Below, piece by piece: positions 24,301-39,300 of a stretch of DNA of 64,000 bases; position 1 is the stretch's first letter; each line of letters starts with the position of its first letter. Below the pieces are notes generated by a model that was given only the letters and a program-made list of their open reading frames with translations, did not search any database and was not told where the DNA came from. Source of the DNA: Dromaius novaehollandiae (lineage: Eukaryota > Chordata > Aves > Casuariiformes > Dromaiidae); contig NC_088103.1 in NCBI RefSeq assembly GCF_036370855.1, positions 9,301,404 through 9,365,403 on the forward strand. The letters are read 5' to 3'. The position numbers were made by a program, and so were the translations under genes.

Positions 24301-27300
24301 ATTGCTATTCATGAGGAGCTGTAATATACATCCAGAAAGAAATTGCCACGTTGTGTATTTATACAGGAATTTCATTTTCTTTAGTATGAGAAGTATTTTG
24401 GTGACATTGCCGCTGTTCTGGCATTGCTGCTTGATCCTTACGGTGGGAACAGGCCTTCGTGAACCATATGTTCCTTCTAGTCACTTCCAGTGACTTAAAA
24501 AGAGAGAATGCATTGCTCGTAAGGGCTGGCCCGTATGGATTTCTGCCCAAGTGGATATCCAGAGGGTTTCTTACACACATTATGGTGATAACTGTTACAG
24601 TGCGGAGTTACGTTCATGACAGAGCTGTGGGGAAGAAGTGACCGGGGGAATCTGACTGTCTTACTGCACAGGAATGTGCTAGCGCTTCTCAATAAGTGGG
24701 TCTTGACTCCTCCGTGAGAACCATGAAGGACTATGAGGGAGGTTGAGAGATGCCGAAAACATGGAGTAATGGGAAACAAAGAAAATCTTTCTCCTTGCAG
24801 TTCTTCCCTTTCAAACTCAAGTGTTCTCTGTTTGGGGCCTTGAAGTGCAAGCACAAATGATATAGGCCATCTTGATCTTTCACAGATTTTCTTTTTCACT
24901 TTGACTAAGAGACTGCCTTTATGAAAACTTTAAAAAAAGCTCCAGAAATCTGAAGAGCCACTGAAGTCATAGACTCCTAGCCTGTTGTTTGTTAGACATG
25001 CAGAGCTGACTTTCTTGAGAACAGAGGGATACCTTTTGATGGCATCATCCTGTCCTTACACAGGAAAGCACAGCCATGTCAGATATTTTAAGTCAAGCAG
25101 GCAGTTTGGCAAGATTTGTCTCTGCACGGTCGGGGGTTTTAGTTCCTACCTCTTCTTTAGTGAACCCTGGGCTAATAGTTGCGAGGTGGTGGTGTGCAGG
25201 TTATTATAATTCCCTCCTGGCCTTTCTGTATCTTCCTGTTCTCTAGTCATTTAAAGGGAAAACTGTGATTTTGCATGATCCTGATCTGTGCACTTTAAAA
25301 TACTAATTGTAGGATACTGCGAAGGTAAGATTATTTGTCCTCCTGGATAGTTATTTATGGTGTCACTGCGCCCGTGGCTGATCTGAATCACAGTCCCTTT
25401 AATTACTTTTTATTTTGCATGGACATGGGAGTAAGGTGTCACTAGTTTACCTGCAGCTTCAGGAAAGCCAGACAGGTATTGCTTTGCTTCCTTGTAGTGA
25501 TTACAGGACAGCAGCGCAGTGGTGTCATCTCGGCCCGGACGCGTATTGATGTTCTTCTCGAGAGCTTCCGGAAGAAGCAGCCCTTCACGCACTTCCTGTC
25601 CTTTCCTCTCAACCAGCCCGTAATTCAGGAGAAGTTCCTGCAGTTCAGGGAGGAAGTGTTGGAGAAGTGCTCAAAGGTAAGGATCCATGAAAGAACGGAA
25701 ATTGAGTGGGAGCCCTTCAGTAGGGTGCTGTTTTCATTTATTGAGGTAGCTCTTTGGTGTTTACCTTCAAGGCGTCATTACCTTTCCGAGCAAGGTGTTT
25801 TTGACAGGCCTTTTACTTAGTGGATATACTGTGAACTTATTGAATGCTATTATGAAATCTTCTGGAATGTGGAATGGCTTAGTTTGTAAATTGCTAGTAA
25901 AATACTTTGTTCCCTGTAGAGATTTTCCTAGGTGGGAAGATATTCTGAGATTCAAAAGGGGTTTTTTTTGGTGGTCTTTTTTTGTTTTTAATATGAAAGC
26001 CACTAATTAATGTAGTGGACCTTTGTGTATTTTATATGATTTCTACATAACTATAAAGTCAGGTGAGATTTCACAAGTTTGCAGTGTCTGTCTCACTTTT
26101 CTTTTGGTTACTGACAGTGAATGAAGACGAGTGTCATTACTGGAGCTTAGCGAGAAACGACTTGGTAGCACCTGCCATCTTGCAAACCTAATCACTTCCC
26201 TTCTTCCCCAGGAGACTCTGTGCTGACAGTCCCTCTGCTTGTCTCCCAATCTTATATTGGGAGCAGTAGGAAATAGTTAGGCATAGGGAAATGAGGAACA
26301 GAATGAAGTGAAAGTTGTGTATTTCCTATTTTAATGTGCTTCCAGTTTGACAGAAGTGGTATCTTGATGCACAGGACCAGGCTGAGAAGAGGGAATGGTA
26401 TTAAATTCCTCTGTCCTCTGAATGTGTTGGGAAGACATCTCTAGGCAAGAGATGAGTTCCTCTGTTACAGCTGAAGGTTAGACTGTGTCCGTGCAGCAGT
26501 GGTTTTGTGGGCTGATATTCTTACTCTTGTGCCTACCACATCTGTTTGTCCCTTTCAAAAGGGAAAGTATAGTCTTGCAAATAGCAAAACTGAAGAAGTT
26601 TGGTTTCCTATGTCTTCATGCCTCGTGAGTGAATTATCTGATATCTAATGAGATGTGAATTCTTGCTGAAGTTCTCGTGGTCGCTTGCATGTGGGCTGCC
26701 TGCTCTCTAGGAGCAGAACTGAGCTTGCTTTGCAGCCTTGTCTTTCCTGGCTGTACTGATTTGAGTCTCTCTTCTGCACCCAGCTGCCTACTTCCATGAC
26801 AGCTGAGGAACTTTTTGTCACCGAGGTTTCTGCCTGATGTTAAATACAGCCGAATTGGCCAGTAGGTCCAGGAGTTGGGAAGCTGTGCAATCCTTTCCTT
26901 TGGCTAGGAGGGTATCACTGTCTCGATCTTCTGTCCCCATTAGCCAGAGTTCGTTAAAGAGCCCTGAAGACAGGATTAGCCTGAGAAAGTGTTTGCTGGA
27001 CAGAAAGAACGGAGGTGTGCAGCTGGCTGGGAGTGTGGTGAAGGCGGTGGTCCTTTCGGAGGCTGGAGATACCAGACATGCGGCGGCTGTCAGCAGTTGC
27101 CTGGCTCCCTCTATTGGCTGCTAGTCCCAGTGCTTGTGGGGGGAACGCACCAAAGTCGTGGGGAGAAAGGCAGCGCTCTGGGGAGCCGGAGACTTCAGCG
27201 TGGGGCTCTGGCAGTGGCCGCTTACGTGCTTACCCCTGAGCTGAGAGTGCTGCTTTGAGCCTGGTGTTTCTCTTCCCCTTTATCCCCTTCCAGCTGGGCT

Positions 27301-30300
27301 TGTGGCTGTTGCGGTCCTTTCTCTTGGGCTCCCTTGACCTGTCTGTCCTTTCAGACGTGGCTGGCCCTGCTCTGCCTGAAGCTTTGGCATCCTGGACTCT
27401 GCCCGTCTGATCCTCTTCCTCTCTCTGGTTGTCTGTCGGCAGGTCCTGTGGGTCTTTTCTGGCCCTCCCTGTGGACCTGTCAGCTGCTCAGGCCAGTAAC
27501 CTCACTGTCATCTTGTACGTCTTGCGAGGCTCTTGCCTCCCGGTTGCCTCTCTGTCAGGTGAATCCTTTCAGCATGACATCTCTAAGATGTAGCCTCTCT
27601 TATTTATCTTTGCGGATAATGCTGTCATCCACACTCTCATCTCGTGTCTTTATTCCTCTTCTTGCCTTACATCCCTTATGCAGTTGTTTTGTCCTGTGTC
27701 TGAACAGCCCCGAGTCCTTTAAGGCTTTGCTTCGTGGTTAGGGATCTTGCAGAGTGGGTGTGCGTGTGAGAATGTATTTCAGCCTAGCAATTAATTCTGG
27801 CTTGCAGTTACCTGTGACTTGAGCTGTATTCAAAACCAGCACCTAGATGTGAATCTTCCTAATAATAGCATAGCAACACCTATGAGAGAGCGCAGGGCTC
27901 GGCCACAGTCTGCCTTTCACTGCAGCAGGGGACTTTCAGGAGTCTCCCAAAACGGTGCCGGCTGGAAGTGCCCCGTAGCAGCATGTGTCTCTGTGGGTGG
28001 AGGCAGATGGGCTGGGGCTCTGGCTCCCGCTGTCCGCACCGCAGGAGCGCAAGGCACCCTGGCCTGCGAGCTGCAGGGTCACCTTAGCACTGCTCTGTGC
28101 CAGAGCTCGTGCCCTCTGCATCTCAGGAAGGTCTGAAGGGTTCTTGGTATCAGCTCTAGCGTTTCCATTTTTAGTTTGAAACATAGAATCCAGGCAGTGG
28201 CAGGTATTTGGAGGTTTGTGTATGTATAGCCTGGGAGTATATGGTGCTTTATTTTTCTACCTTCCTCCTCCTGACACTAGCAAAAGGGCTTCTAGATATA
28301 TTGCTGTCTGTTAGTTCAAGGAGTATGTTGCAGCCCCATATGTCTCTCAATCACTCTGCAGCCAGTAATGCCACTCTAATACCACTTTATCTCGCAGCAG
28401 GGTCTGCTAGAAAGCACATCAGTAATGAAAAACAGTAATTCAAAACTGTGCCTCACAGAGCTATAAGAGAGCTTATAGATTTGTCCAAAGCAATGGGATT
28501 TCTCAGGATGCTTAAAGAAATCTGAACAGGTTTCAGTGATAGAAGCAGTGTACTTCTCTTCCTGCTGCAATTTGCTGGTGCAAAACATTGCAGAATTAGA
28601 TAGACTCCAGTCTTTGAATGAAGCTCATTAATAACGGTAGGAAAGGGAGAAGGCCAGGTGCATGTGTATGTGAAGATTTCTTCTGGCCATTGAGCATTTG
28701 TGAGGGACTCTATCTCTCCAGAGCGGTTACCATGACAACCATTCATCTATATTTTATAGAATAGTGTTGTATTGGTGGATATATGCTGTCTAACTTTTTT
28801 TTTTTCTTTAAGACCTTTTATAAGATGAACTTTGTGTGGAGAGATGGAACAGTTTCAGTGTCATTCAAGATATTGTATAGTCAGTGCAGCCATACAGTGA
28901 ACCAGGGCTGAGGAGAGGCTCTTTTGGGGCTAATTTAATACAAATATTGAGATGCGGCTCACCTGAACAAGGTCAATACTGATGTGGTGCAGTGGGAGAT
29001 CCAGATGACTGGATGACCTTGGAAGTCTCCTAGCACAGTCATATAGATGTCAGAGTGAGGAAGAGTGAAACGTTTGTCTGAGTATGCAGGTGGGAAAGGA
29101 AAGTGACTTTAGTTATGCAGTAATACTGCCATGAAAAATTGCAGTTGGGTCTTTCAAAGCTGTGCAAACGCAGCATTTGCAGTCTTAGCAGGCTGCAGAT
29201 GTGGCATGGAGAAGAAATATGATAGTCGTAATATATGGCAACCTGTAAATATCAAGCATTGCTAATGAGATATTATATTTCAGAGTGGAGGGGACAGAAA
29301 AGAGGAGCGTTTTTTCAGCCTGCAGTTCTTCAGTCAGTTCCAAGGAACTGCCCTTTGTCTGGCTCATGCCTTTGTGGATCACAGTGGGAGAGGGCATGTA
29401 GCTGGCATGCAGTATCCTGCTATTAAGGGAAAAAAATCATAAGGTTGTCTGCAAATACTGGAAGCTCTTAGGAACTGTGAAGGATGCAATCAGGGGGAAA
29501 GAGCAAATGAGTTTGATCCTTTGCCTAGCCATGTAGAAGGCCTGAATTATGTTTTGGACTGTGTTTTCCCTGCTATGGTGCATTAGATTTGCAGAGGCAG
29601 TGTGCCTGGGCTTTGAAAAGAGAGGTTAGGGCTCCAAAGAAAACCCTTTCCATGCTCCACCTGAAGGAGGAGGGGAGAGAGGGAAGAATTAGTTTTTAAG
29701 GCAACCTGAGTGGAAGTGAGTTGCCCTCATAATCTGTGGAATTAGAAAAACATTAGAAAAAGTCAGGCGTTTGTCTTCTACCATGAGTCCGTTTCCGTGT
29801 AGGAAATGACTAAGGTACAGTTATGGTGAAGGGAGGCTGTATGTTCGGAAGCCTGTTGAGTGTTTTGGGTTTTTTTTTTCCTCTCCACGAAGGATCTATC
29901 CAGGAAGCTTGAGATCAACTGTGCATCACTGACTAACAGTGTGTTGCTACTGGAGTGTAGGTGCAAAGAAGAATTAAGCCTAACCGGCAAAGGGCTAAGC
30001 ACCTTGTAATAACTGCATCCCATTGAACTGCGCCCTTGGTGTTTGAGGAAATAAATATAGCTTGCTTTCTGCCTGTGCCTGGCTCTCATATGTGTGCTGC
30101 TTCAGTTCATAAAACCTGCAACGGTTTTATGGTCGTGGAGGAAGGGGAACTTTCCTGACCTTATGGTTTTATCATATGAGAAAGACAGCAGCCTTCTTGT
30201 TGCTCTGTCTCCCAACTAGGTCTTCCATTCCCTTGGTTTAGATCCTAGCATGCCGTAAGCTCCCTGAGGTCTCCTGGCAGATCTGACAGTTGGTTTTTGG

Positions 30301-33300
30301 CCGTGAGAGGGCAGTGTTTGGGAGAGAAGCACAAGCTGAAATGGACAGTTGTCACACACAGATGGTGCATAAAGGGAATATTCTCCTAAACTCAAGTTTG
30401 AACGGTAGATTTTTGAGGGAGACAGAGTAAAGTCTGTTTTATGTATTTGTATCTGTGAGTAGGTTTCTGCAAATCTGCAGCTTTCGGTTTCCCCTGTAGT
30501 ATATGGGGGATTCCCTGCTGTGACACCTTGTCTCCCTTAATCCGGTGCCCTGCTTTTATTAGGGCTGGAAGCCCACCTGTGCGCCTCGCTGAGGCTTGTG
30601 CTATGAGATGACTGCCCGCTTTCTGCTTCAGAGGGGGAAACTGCTGAGAGAAGATCTTATTCCTGAGAGACCTGTGCAGAGCGAGGCTTAGATCCCAGTG
30701 GATCCCTGCACCCATCTCTGGTGCTGGCTCTCATGTCTGCTGTTATGCGCTGTTGTAACTCGCCCTGAGAGGTTTCCCTGGGTATTTGGAAGGTGTCCGT
30801 AAAGCCCCAGAATCACAGCGTTGACAGGATCATGTCTCTTGGGCTCTTTCTCCCTGGACGAGGATGTGATTTTCCCTTAGCAGTAGCTGTGAACACGTTC
30901 CTAGGCTCTGAATTGCTGTTATCTGGCCCTGCTGGTCCGGTTACAGAGGACTGGTATCACTGGGGAGCGCAGCTTCCCATGAGGCGCCAAGGCAGTTGCT
31001 AATAGCAAGTTGTAATCTGGGATTAGAACAAATGGGCTCAAGCTCTTGTGCATCTCGGCGAGCAGAATCGAGCCACGGAGGACTGCCACGGCGGCTGCTG
31101 AAACACCACCTTTTCCAGGGAGAGTTGCCTTGGGTGTAGCATCTGTTCTGTGTGTGGGAGATGTGGGATCTGTCAGGCTGTAAAAGAGTAGGGGTGCAGG
31201 GAGGGTTTTTAGGAGCTGGTCTGAAATACTGGGGAAGATTATCTAGGTCTTGGCCTGTTCTCTATGCACTGCTCTTCCCTGCTAATCTTCCCAGCAGAGG
31301 TAACGTGGCAGATGGAGGTGACGTGCTGTCACTTTGTCAGCCCTCAGCCCACGCTCAGGTGCTCGAAAGCTCAGGGGAAAACGCTGCTTTTGGGGCCGGG
31401 TGATATTTACAGTACAAACTGTACTTTCTTCTTGCCCCATGCCCTGCTCCAAAAAAACAGGGTAGGGTTTTTGTTTTCTGACCTGTGGACTACTTCCCCG
31501 TGACTGTATGCTGTCTTCGTTGTCTGTGCGCGTTGTGGAAGTGACAGCAGTTGGTCCATGATGAGAATAAATCGAACTTTCTCCCTGTTTCTGTTATCTG
31601 AGCTATTGTTTTGTGATGGGCCAAATATCCTCTAGCTATGGATACCATTAAAGATAAGAGACCAACAGAGAGAAATCGTGTCCTGTTGCGCGTGCTAACG
31701 GCAGCATCAGTTAAAGGAAATAAAAAGGCTTCTACTGCAGTTCTTTCTGAGCCTAGGTGGAGAGGGGATGGTGGGGAGAAGCGAGACGAAGTCCCTCTTT
31801 ACCTGGGCTGCTGACATGATGAAAGCAGTCAGTCTGTGTTTATTTCAAGGCTGCTGCCTGGTCCTGGGATTCACAGCTTGCAGGATTCAGTGAGCAATGA
31901 AATCATTAGCAGCAGCGCAGGATGTGTGCGCGCTCCGTCTCCTGGGGACCACCAAGCTTTGCTGGCCTGTGGCTGCTGTCGCAAGCCCCCCGGGCTGCGT
32001 GTTGCAGGCTGGCTGGTCTCTAGCACAGCCCATCAGCGCTGCTGTACAGAAAGCTACGGATGTTGTCATTAGACATGAAAAATGCTGAGTGAGACGTGAG
32101 GCTTTAAACTCTGACAGGCTGAGATACTGCAGTGTTTAAACATCTGAAAGGTTTTATTTCAGACGCTGAAGCACAGGTAGAAACTTCAAAGCTGTCAGTC
32201 TGTCAGTGAACTTTTTGCAGACGGAGAAATGTTTCAGTGGTGTGGTAAGTGGTATTCTCCAGGAGCTAAAAGTAGAGGTTATTTAATACGCCAATGGGAA
32301 GTGGCCACTAAGTAGAAATAATTGTTTTAATATGGGTGTGTTAACCATCCTCGAGGTATTTAAAAAAATATCCTAGAACAAAAGAGCATGTTTCTTAAAG
32401 CTGAATATAACCACTGTTCCACCTGGGAATGGTTCTTCCCCAGCAACAACACGTAGCTCTTGTTGTAAAGGGAGTTTAAACTTAATTCATCCCAGCAAAC
32501 TGTAAAGCACATGGGAACAGGCAAAACGTAATTATCAGAGTTGGTATTAGCTGTGCTTGTGTCGTGAGGTACAGCCTATGTCTGGGCAGGATTTAGAGAC
32601 CATTTTGAGCTTGTCACTGCAGCCGGCTCCAGCTATATTGCGCAAAAAACGCACTTAACCCAAGTTTCAAGTCTGTGCTGACTTGTGCTGAGTTTCTTGC
32701 TGATGCGGCGCAGTTGCCACTGCCTGCTGTGGAAGTCTCCCCTCTAAAGCCCTGACAAGTGAGGGCCGCTGCTCCTGTGCCCCGAGTTACGGCCTGTCGT
32801 GGTGAGCCCTGATGCAGTGTGCAGGCTGCCGGTTAGCAAGTCCACCGAAAAGGCAGGCAGTGTGTGTGCGTAGCGGTGGGCTGCGACTTACCTGCTGGGC
32901 TGAACTCACCCCTTCGCAAAGCCCCTGAACGCTTTGCCTCTTGTAACTTGGCCAGTCACGTAGAGAGAAGAGGTTTGTTGTGTGCGACTGATTACCTCTG
33001 CTCTGTCATGTTTTTCCCTCTGATTAAAGAGCGCGTGTGCAGGAGATGAGATGCCTCAATACATGATTTGTTGATTGATTTGCAGGATCATGGGGTCAGT
33101 AGCAGCCTGTTCCAGAACCCTGCAAAGCTGCATCTGACTCTTGGGACGCTGGTACTCCTGAACGAACGAGAGATCCAGAAAGCGTGCGACCTCCTGCAGA
33201 GATGCAAAGAGGACTTTGTGGAGTAAGTGCTGCAGAGGGGTGTAATCACAACAGGCACGTGTGGGGGAAAGGAGCAAGCTGTCTGACAGGGGAGAGCAAA

Positions 33301-36300
33301 GAGGAAAGCAGCTCAATAGCGAATCACAACTCAGCAGTCTAGAAATGTAGAAAAAGGCTGAAACGTTTCAAATAGAAGCGTCAAAAATCACTGAGCAATA
33401 GCAGAGAATGTAATTATATTTTGTAGTTCTGCTTGAGCCCTCAGCGTTGCCTGAAAAGCCTCTCTGTTCATTTCCTTTTCTCACAGCAGTCCCTGTTATT
33501 TTTGTGCGAAGAATTCTTGCTGTTATTCCCTGCTCGCTGCAGAGGCAGGGGAGAGCACCGTTACCTTCGCGTGCTGCCTGCAGCGGGCTCCAGCATGCTG
33601 CTTCCCTCCTGCCTCAGAGCAGATGCTGAGGTGTCCTTGACATGCATTTCTTGATGCAGGGAGCTGTGTGCAGGGAAGCCAGCATGAGCTGTATGAGTAA
33701 TCGGTCTGCAATGTTTGATGATGCTCTAGGACTTTGGCTTTCTCATTGCCTTTTAACGCTGAACTGCAGATGTTAGGGCTTTAACTGTAAATGTGGTTGA
33801 ATGGCACTGTAATTAGCTTATCTCTGTACAGCTTAGAAATTGGAGATGGCCTGAGGGGCTGGTTTATTTATTTATTTCTGCAAAGCCTTTTCATGTAGAA
33901 CACTTTCTTCATTTTTACCTCGGCACATGAGGGTTTAGCCATGCTACCCCTGCTAATATCTGTGAGAATTGATGCATGGCCAAAATTTTCACCTCCTTCT
34001 CTAAGAATAAGGCTCCATCTTTTTCAGCTGTTAAACAGATATGCGAGTGTTTCCAGTGGCAGGGTCTGTCTGCAGCGCCTGGAAAGTGCCGCCTTCCTCA
34101 TAAGTGGATTGAGCTGAGACAGAGGAAATCCTTACCCACCATTTCCTTGGGTGGAGGAGGAATCAACATTTGAATATAACCTTTAGGTTATTTCCCCTGC
34201 CACTGCCAAATAAATATACTTTTAAATTGATTTAGGCTCCCCTCCGTCCATGTACACCTTCATGAGCATTCCTTTACTTTTCTGCATGCAGGCAGTGCTG
34301 TATGACGGAGGATACGTCCTTGTTGCCCTGTTATAGAATATGTGGCCTCACGCACTTGTAAGCTCACGTGCACTCGACGGTGTGCTAGTGCCAGTTTTCT
34401 TCCCAGCAAACGTACTGGAAGAGGAAACCGTGCTGTCTTTATTCCAGCTTGGAAATTTTAGTAAAAACCTCAAAGGCAGCCTCTCAGGCAGGCTGAACAA
34501 AAGTGAGCAAGGTTAGAACAAAGTCATGCTTGTATTGTTAGCTCGTGTTTATTACTTCTGCCTGCCCAGACACTCCCTGTACTTTCCATGAGACTTCGGA
34601 GTTAAATGAGACAACAACACTTACTCACGGGGAGCTCTCGCTGCAGCGCTCTGCCTCCCCGTGATGTTCTGGCGGTAAAGGCAAGGAGGCGGTGTGTTTG
34701 GAAGCAGAGACGCTTCGCAGTGGGTTTGCAGGTGTGGGAGTGCATATTGTATCATGCACACGTTTTAGGTTTTGCCTTCCTGCGAGAGTAGCTGGAGACA
34801 ATTATAAAACAGTTCTTTCTACTTCCAGCATGTTTAAAGCATGTTGAAATATACTTAAAACTACATTGAGTATTGAGTGCTTTTCCCAGGGAAATGAATG
34901 AACTGGAGACTTTGTATCACAATCAGTCCCTTTGCAGGGGAGACAGGAGCTTCTTTGGAATGAGGAATTATACCATATTATTGCTGATGGGCTTTATAAA
35001 ACCTAAAGAGAGGTGTCTGCCTTGAGATGGCCCATGAATACCGTCAAGTTGACTTAACGCATGTCCAAAACAGTAGAAGTATGGCTTTAAAGGTTTTTAT
35101 GGTATTTCTTGAGACAGCGAGACATTAGCAGTTTTCAAGCTTTAGAAATTAGGAAAGTGTTTTTGTTTGGGGATTTTTCAGTGCAGACAGCATTAAATAT
35201 ATGGAAAGAATTCCTCTGTGGAGTTCACTGCTCCATAATGTCTGTATAATAGTTAAGTTTCACTTAACCTCAAAGTTGTATTTAGCTATAGCAAAAAATG
35301 TATTCATTTCATTCATTAGCAAAACCAAATATTTAGCATGTGTATGAAGAGGACTATGCATTGTATTTCAAAAGCAGGTGTGTCGTTTGGTGCTTTAACA
35401 TAAGGGATTTCTTGCATTGCAGTCAAATTGCTGGAGGCAAACCCCTGACTGTGGAGGTGGCAGGGGTGGAATACATGAACGATGACCCTGCCATGACAGA
35501 TGTCCTGTATGCAAAAGTCCACATGAAGGATGGCTCGGACAGGTGAGTTCTTCACGCTCCTTTCTTTCACTTCCCCTCGATGTGCAGAGAGTGCCAAGGC
35601 AGCAGTAACTGTGTGCCAGAGAAACCCACCCCGGTTGGTGGGTACCGCTAGCAGTTATTGGGCCAGCAGTCGGGAAGATTAAGTCACTCCTTGCTTCCTA
35701 ACCCGGTTAAGTCTGTGATGTATTCGCTCTTTAAATCGGTCGCTGGTGGTGCTGCTGAAAGATGTCATTTGTTTCTGTAGCAGTATGTCGGATTGAATAA
35801 TGGCGTTGTGGCTTGCGCAGCGATAAGATGGCCAAGGAGATACTCCTGAGGTGACTTAGAATGCAGGACAACTTGGCCTCTGCCGCCTAGTTCCCAGCCT
35901 GCAAACCAGATTAATCTGGACAGCCCGACATATTCTGCAGCATTTAATTATTCTTAAAACCCAGTTACACCAGAAGGTCTTCTGAAAAGTGTGGCTTGGT
36001 TACAGAGTTGTTGTTTTGTGTCTGTAAGCAGCCTGAAATGCTCATAGGGTGCGAAACATCTGTCTTCAGAGTTCCTGGTGTTAAAGCTCAAAGCCTGGTT
36101 GATGCCAATGCGTGTGTTTGTGCTGTTTGCCACTGTCACCGATCCTCCCTCTCATTTTTGACAAAAACATTCATCAGTGGCAACATTTTCTTTCCTCTCT
36201 GTGCTTTCTCAAAGATTGTGGGAAGGGTAAGGAAGGTTGTGCTCCTGTGCTGTTTGTGAGGTGGATGGGAAAAGGGGGCAGAGGGATGGGACAAAAAGAG

Positions 36301-39300
36301 CTTTAGCTGCTTCTTTTTCTGGTGGCGCTGCCCTCTCGTTGCCTGGTGCCTTTACAGAGGACAGTGGGGAGCTAGGAGGGGAGCCCAGAGCAGTGCAGCC
36401 GGAGGAGGGAGGCTCTGAGCAGGGATCTGCTCAGGGAAGAAAGGATGTGTTCTGGCATTCCCTTTGCCCAAGGGCTCAGAAGACAAGGGGCGGGGAGGGC
36501 TTGTTTAAAACCCTGGAAAAAACCACATTTTGGAGGCTGTGTTGAAGTAAGAGCTCAGAAGTGGGATAAGAAAATGGACTGGAGAACGAAAATGTAAGAA
36601 GTGCTGGAAGGCAGCGTGAATTGAAATCTTCTTTTCCCCTTCTCAGCTCTTCCTCTTTCAAGTCTATCCTGCCCTGAAAGAGATGAGATAAAACAGATTG
36701 GGAGGGTGGAGAACCACGACAAGCTAGACACCAGCCAGGAGACGGAAGAGAAGTGCAGGGAGAAATGGCAAAGAAGCACTCAGAAAGATGAGACAGAGGC
36801 AGACGTTGTATGACCCAAATGCCCTTCGCTGGGTTTCTTGTAGAAAGTGACTGAAGCGTCAGCACTCAGAGCTGAGCTATGGGCCTCTTTTTGCCTTAAC
36901 CACCTAATTCCGGATCGTCTCCAAAGTGCAGTGCTTGCGAGTCTGTACATTTGAAAATGAGCCTGTGACCTGAGGAGCTGGTAGAGAAACCCTGTAGAGT
37001 GTAAGCAGGGACTAAAGTGATGCAGCAATGTCTGCCTGGGTCTGTGGACAGCTTGAACTGTTACGTACTAACGTTGCAGTCTGATCCAGATGTCAACCTT
37101 ACTTGTTTTGCTGAGAATCTGTTTAGCATTAACGCTGGTGGAAAATGCTGATGTGCGTGTGTGGGGTGGCAGAGCTGCTTTTGGCTGGGGAGAGAAATGG
37201 GACCTTCAGATCCACCTTGTCTTGAAACTGAAAATGACCCCCACCCCAGAGATGCTCATGCAGGTAATGACTCCTCTGTCCTTCGCAGAGGTCTGCTAGC
37301 TGACGTCTCGGCCAAACCCAGATCTTGTGCTTTGCCTGGCACCTAAAGTCCTCCAGACTTATGTTTTGCAACACATCTTTTGCTTTTTGCATAGCAGTGT
37401 GCTCAGGGAGGGTCACATGGTTGTAACTTCATATCTTCAGCCCAGGCTGGTCCTGCCGGTACCTGTAAATTAATTCATCTCTCGCAACAGGATGAACTGG
37501 CACTTCTGTCCTAATATAGTCCCTTAGCTGGTAGCAACAGTTCAGCAAACAGTTAGTTTTGCAGAGGGGAAAGAAGATATTTTCATGTTGATTTAGAGCA
37601 CTGAAAGTTTCTTTTGCCTCTGCTGAGATTCCAGGAGACAATGTGTTGGCCAAATAGTGATTATAAAGAAGGGATGAACGGCGATTCTTCCATAAAACTC
37701 TGCTTTGCTTTCCAGTCTGCTGGACAGATTACTGCTGAACAGCTCCATGCACTTCTTGCCTGCTAAGACCTGGGTGCTGTTTCAGTAGAGCTGTGCTTTG
37801 CTCAGGGAAATGGGCAGGTAGAAATCACAGTTTCTCAGCTGCAAGGTCAAAACTAGAAGAGAGTGGTGACCATGTGGTTTGCTGTGCTAGATCAGATGGT
37901 CGCTGCCGACGTTGGAGAGGCGTGTGCCTTCCTGTCTCATGCAAGATGTCTGGCTCGCTATTCCGGGTGGTTCCTGGCATGGCTGAGGGGTGGAGTTCCT
38001 TCCTGATCTTCTGAGGATCTTGATCAGCTTAGGCTATAAAGCAGGAGATTTGATTTACCCTGCCCTGACTTAGCTTGCATAACTGCAGACAGTATTAGGG
38101 GTTGGCAAGCCCGTCTGCACATATAATGGCTCAGACTGAGAGAGAGATCATGCTCTGATGCCTCCCACATGCCAAATAATTTCCATTATAATTCATTCTA
38201 ATTTGTTTTATTTCCTTGATTAAGTTTATAACGTAATAAAGCACCATTTTCACTTGAGCTATTCTCTGTTAATTTGTTTTAGTATTGTCTGTAATGATAT
38301 TCATTTAATCTTTGTCATTGCTAATTTTAAAAATCACTGATGTAAAGCCAGAAAGTAAGTGGTAGAAATCCATGACAATTGGTAGTTTGCAAGTCTTGAA
38401 ATTGCCACATGGCTGCTGGAAGCCTGTGAGGGTAGCACAAAGCCCGTGGCGTTGTCCTAGCCGGCATCCGGGAGCATGGCAGCGCAGGAGCCTCGGAGAA
38501 GCTGTGTCTCTCCGCCTTCCCCATTGTAGCTGAGAAACCAAAGTGGTGGCACCCAGTGGAGTAAGAGTGCTGTCTAGCTGCTCGGATGTGGTGAGAGGAG
38601 CCCAAATCCTACTTCATAGAGTAATATGCTTCTCTCTCACTGTAGTGGATGGGACGCTGTTGGTGTAGCACATCCTTGCTGGTTTTGGTAAGGCTGGGAC
38701 ACCGCAGGTCACGGCAGCCACAGCTGCTGTCATCCCAGACCACAGCTGGACAAGAAGTCGCAATAGTGCTCTGATTCTGCTTGCTCAGTAGCTGAGGAGT
38801 TAGCGCATTGAGCAGGACGTGCCGTCTGGGTTCGCACCCTCTGTCACCATGTTGTGGGTTCTGCTGGAGATGAAGCCAGTGCCTGGGTTGCTTATTTGGG
38901 ACAGTGAAGGTCTGAGCTCCGGCCCAGCGCTCTCGATGTACAAATGACAGCGCCTGAACAGGGCAGATCCTCCTGGAGTCAAGGTACCCAAGTCCCTCTG
39001 CCGGTCTGAGATTTTAGCACTTGTAAGGAGAATTGTATTATGTTTCATGGCAGTAGAAAGATGCATCCTTCAAGTTCCAATACCATCTGTCATTTTGCTG
39101 TGAACAAACTCTCTGCTGTGCTAACTTTGCCCTTCTTTGTGGAGTATTTGCAGCAGAAGTGATCACCAAGGAGGCTTTGCAGAACAGCCAGAACTTTTTT
39201 CATTAGGACTGATTTGCCTGGCAGAATTCTGATTAATTTGTTATCTTTCCATTAGAGACTTTCTCAGTTTTCCCGTATGCATGCAAAGACTTCATTTCAC

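Noticed and set aside
38786-38860. A functional tRNA gene
   Set aside because: A- and B-box-like motifs are present but the stems do not pair into a cloverleaf; kept only as a SINE candidate.
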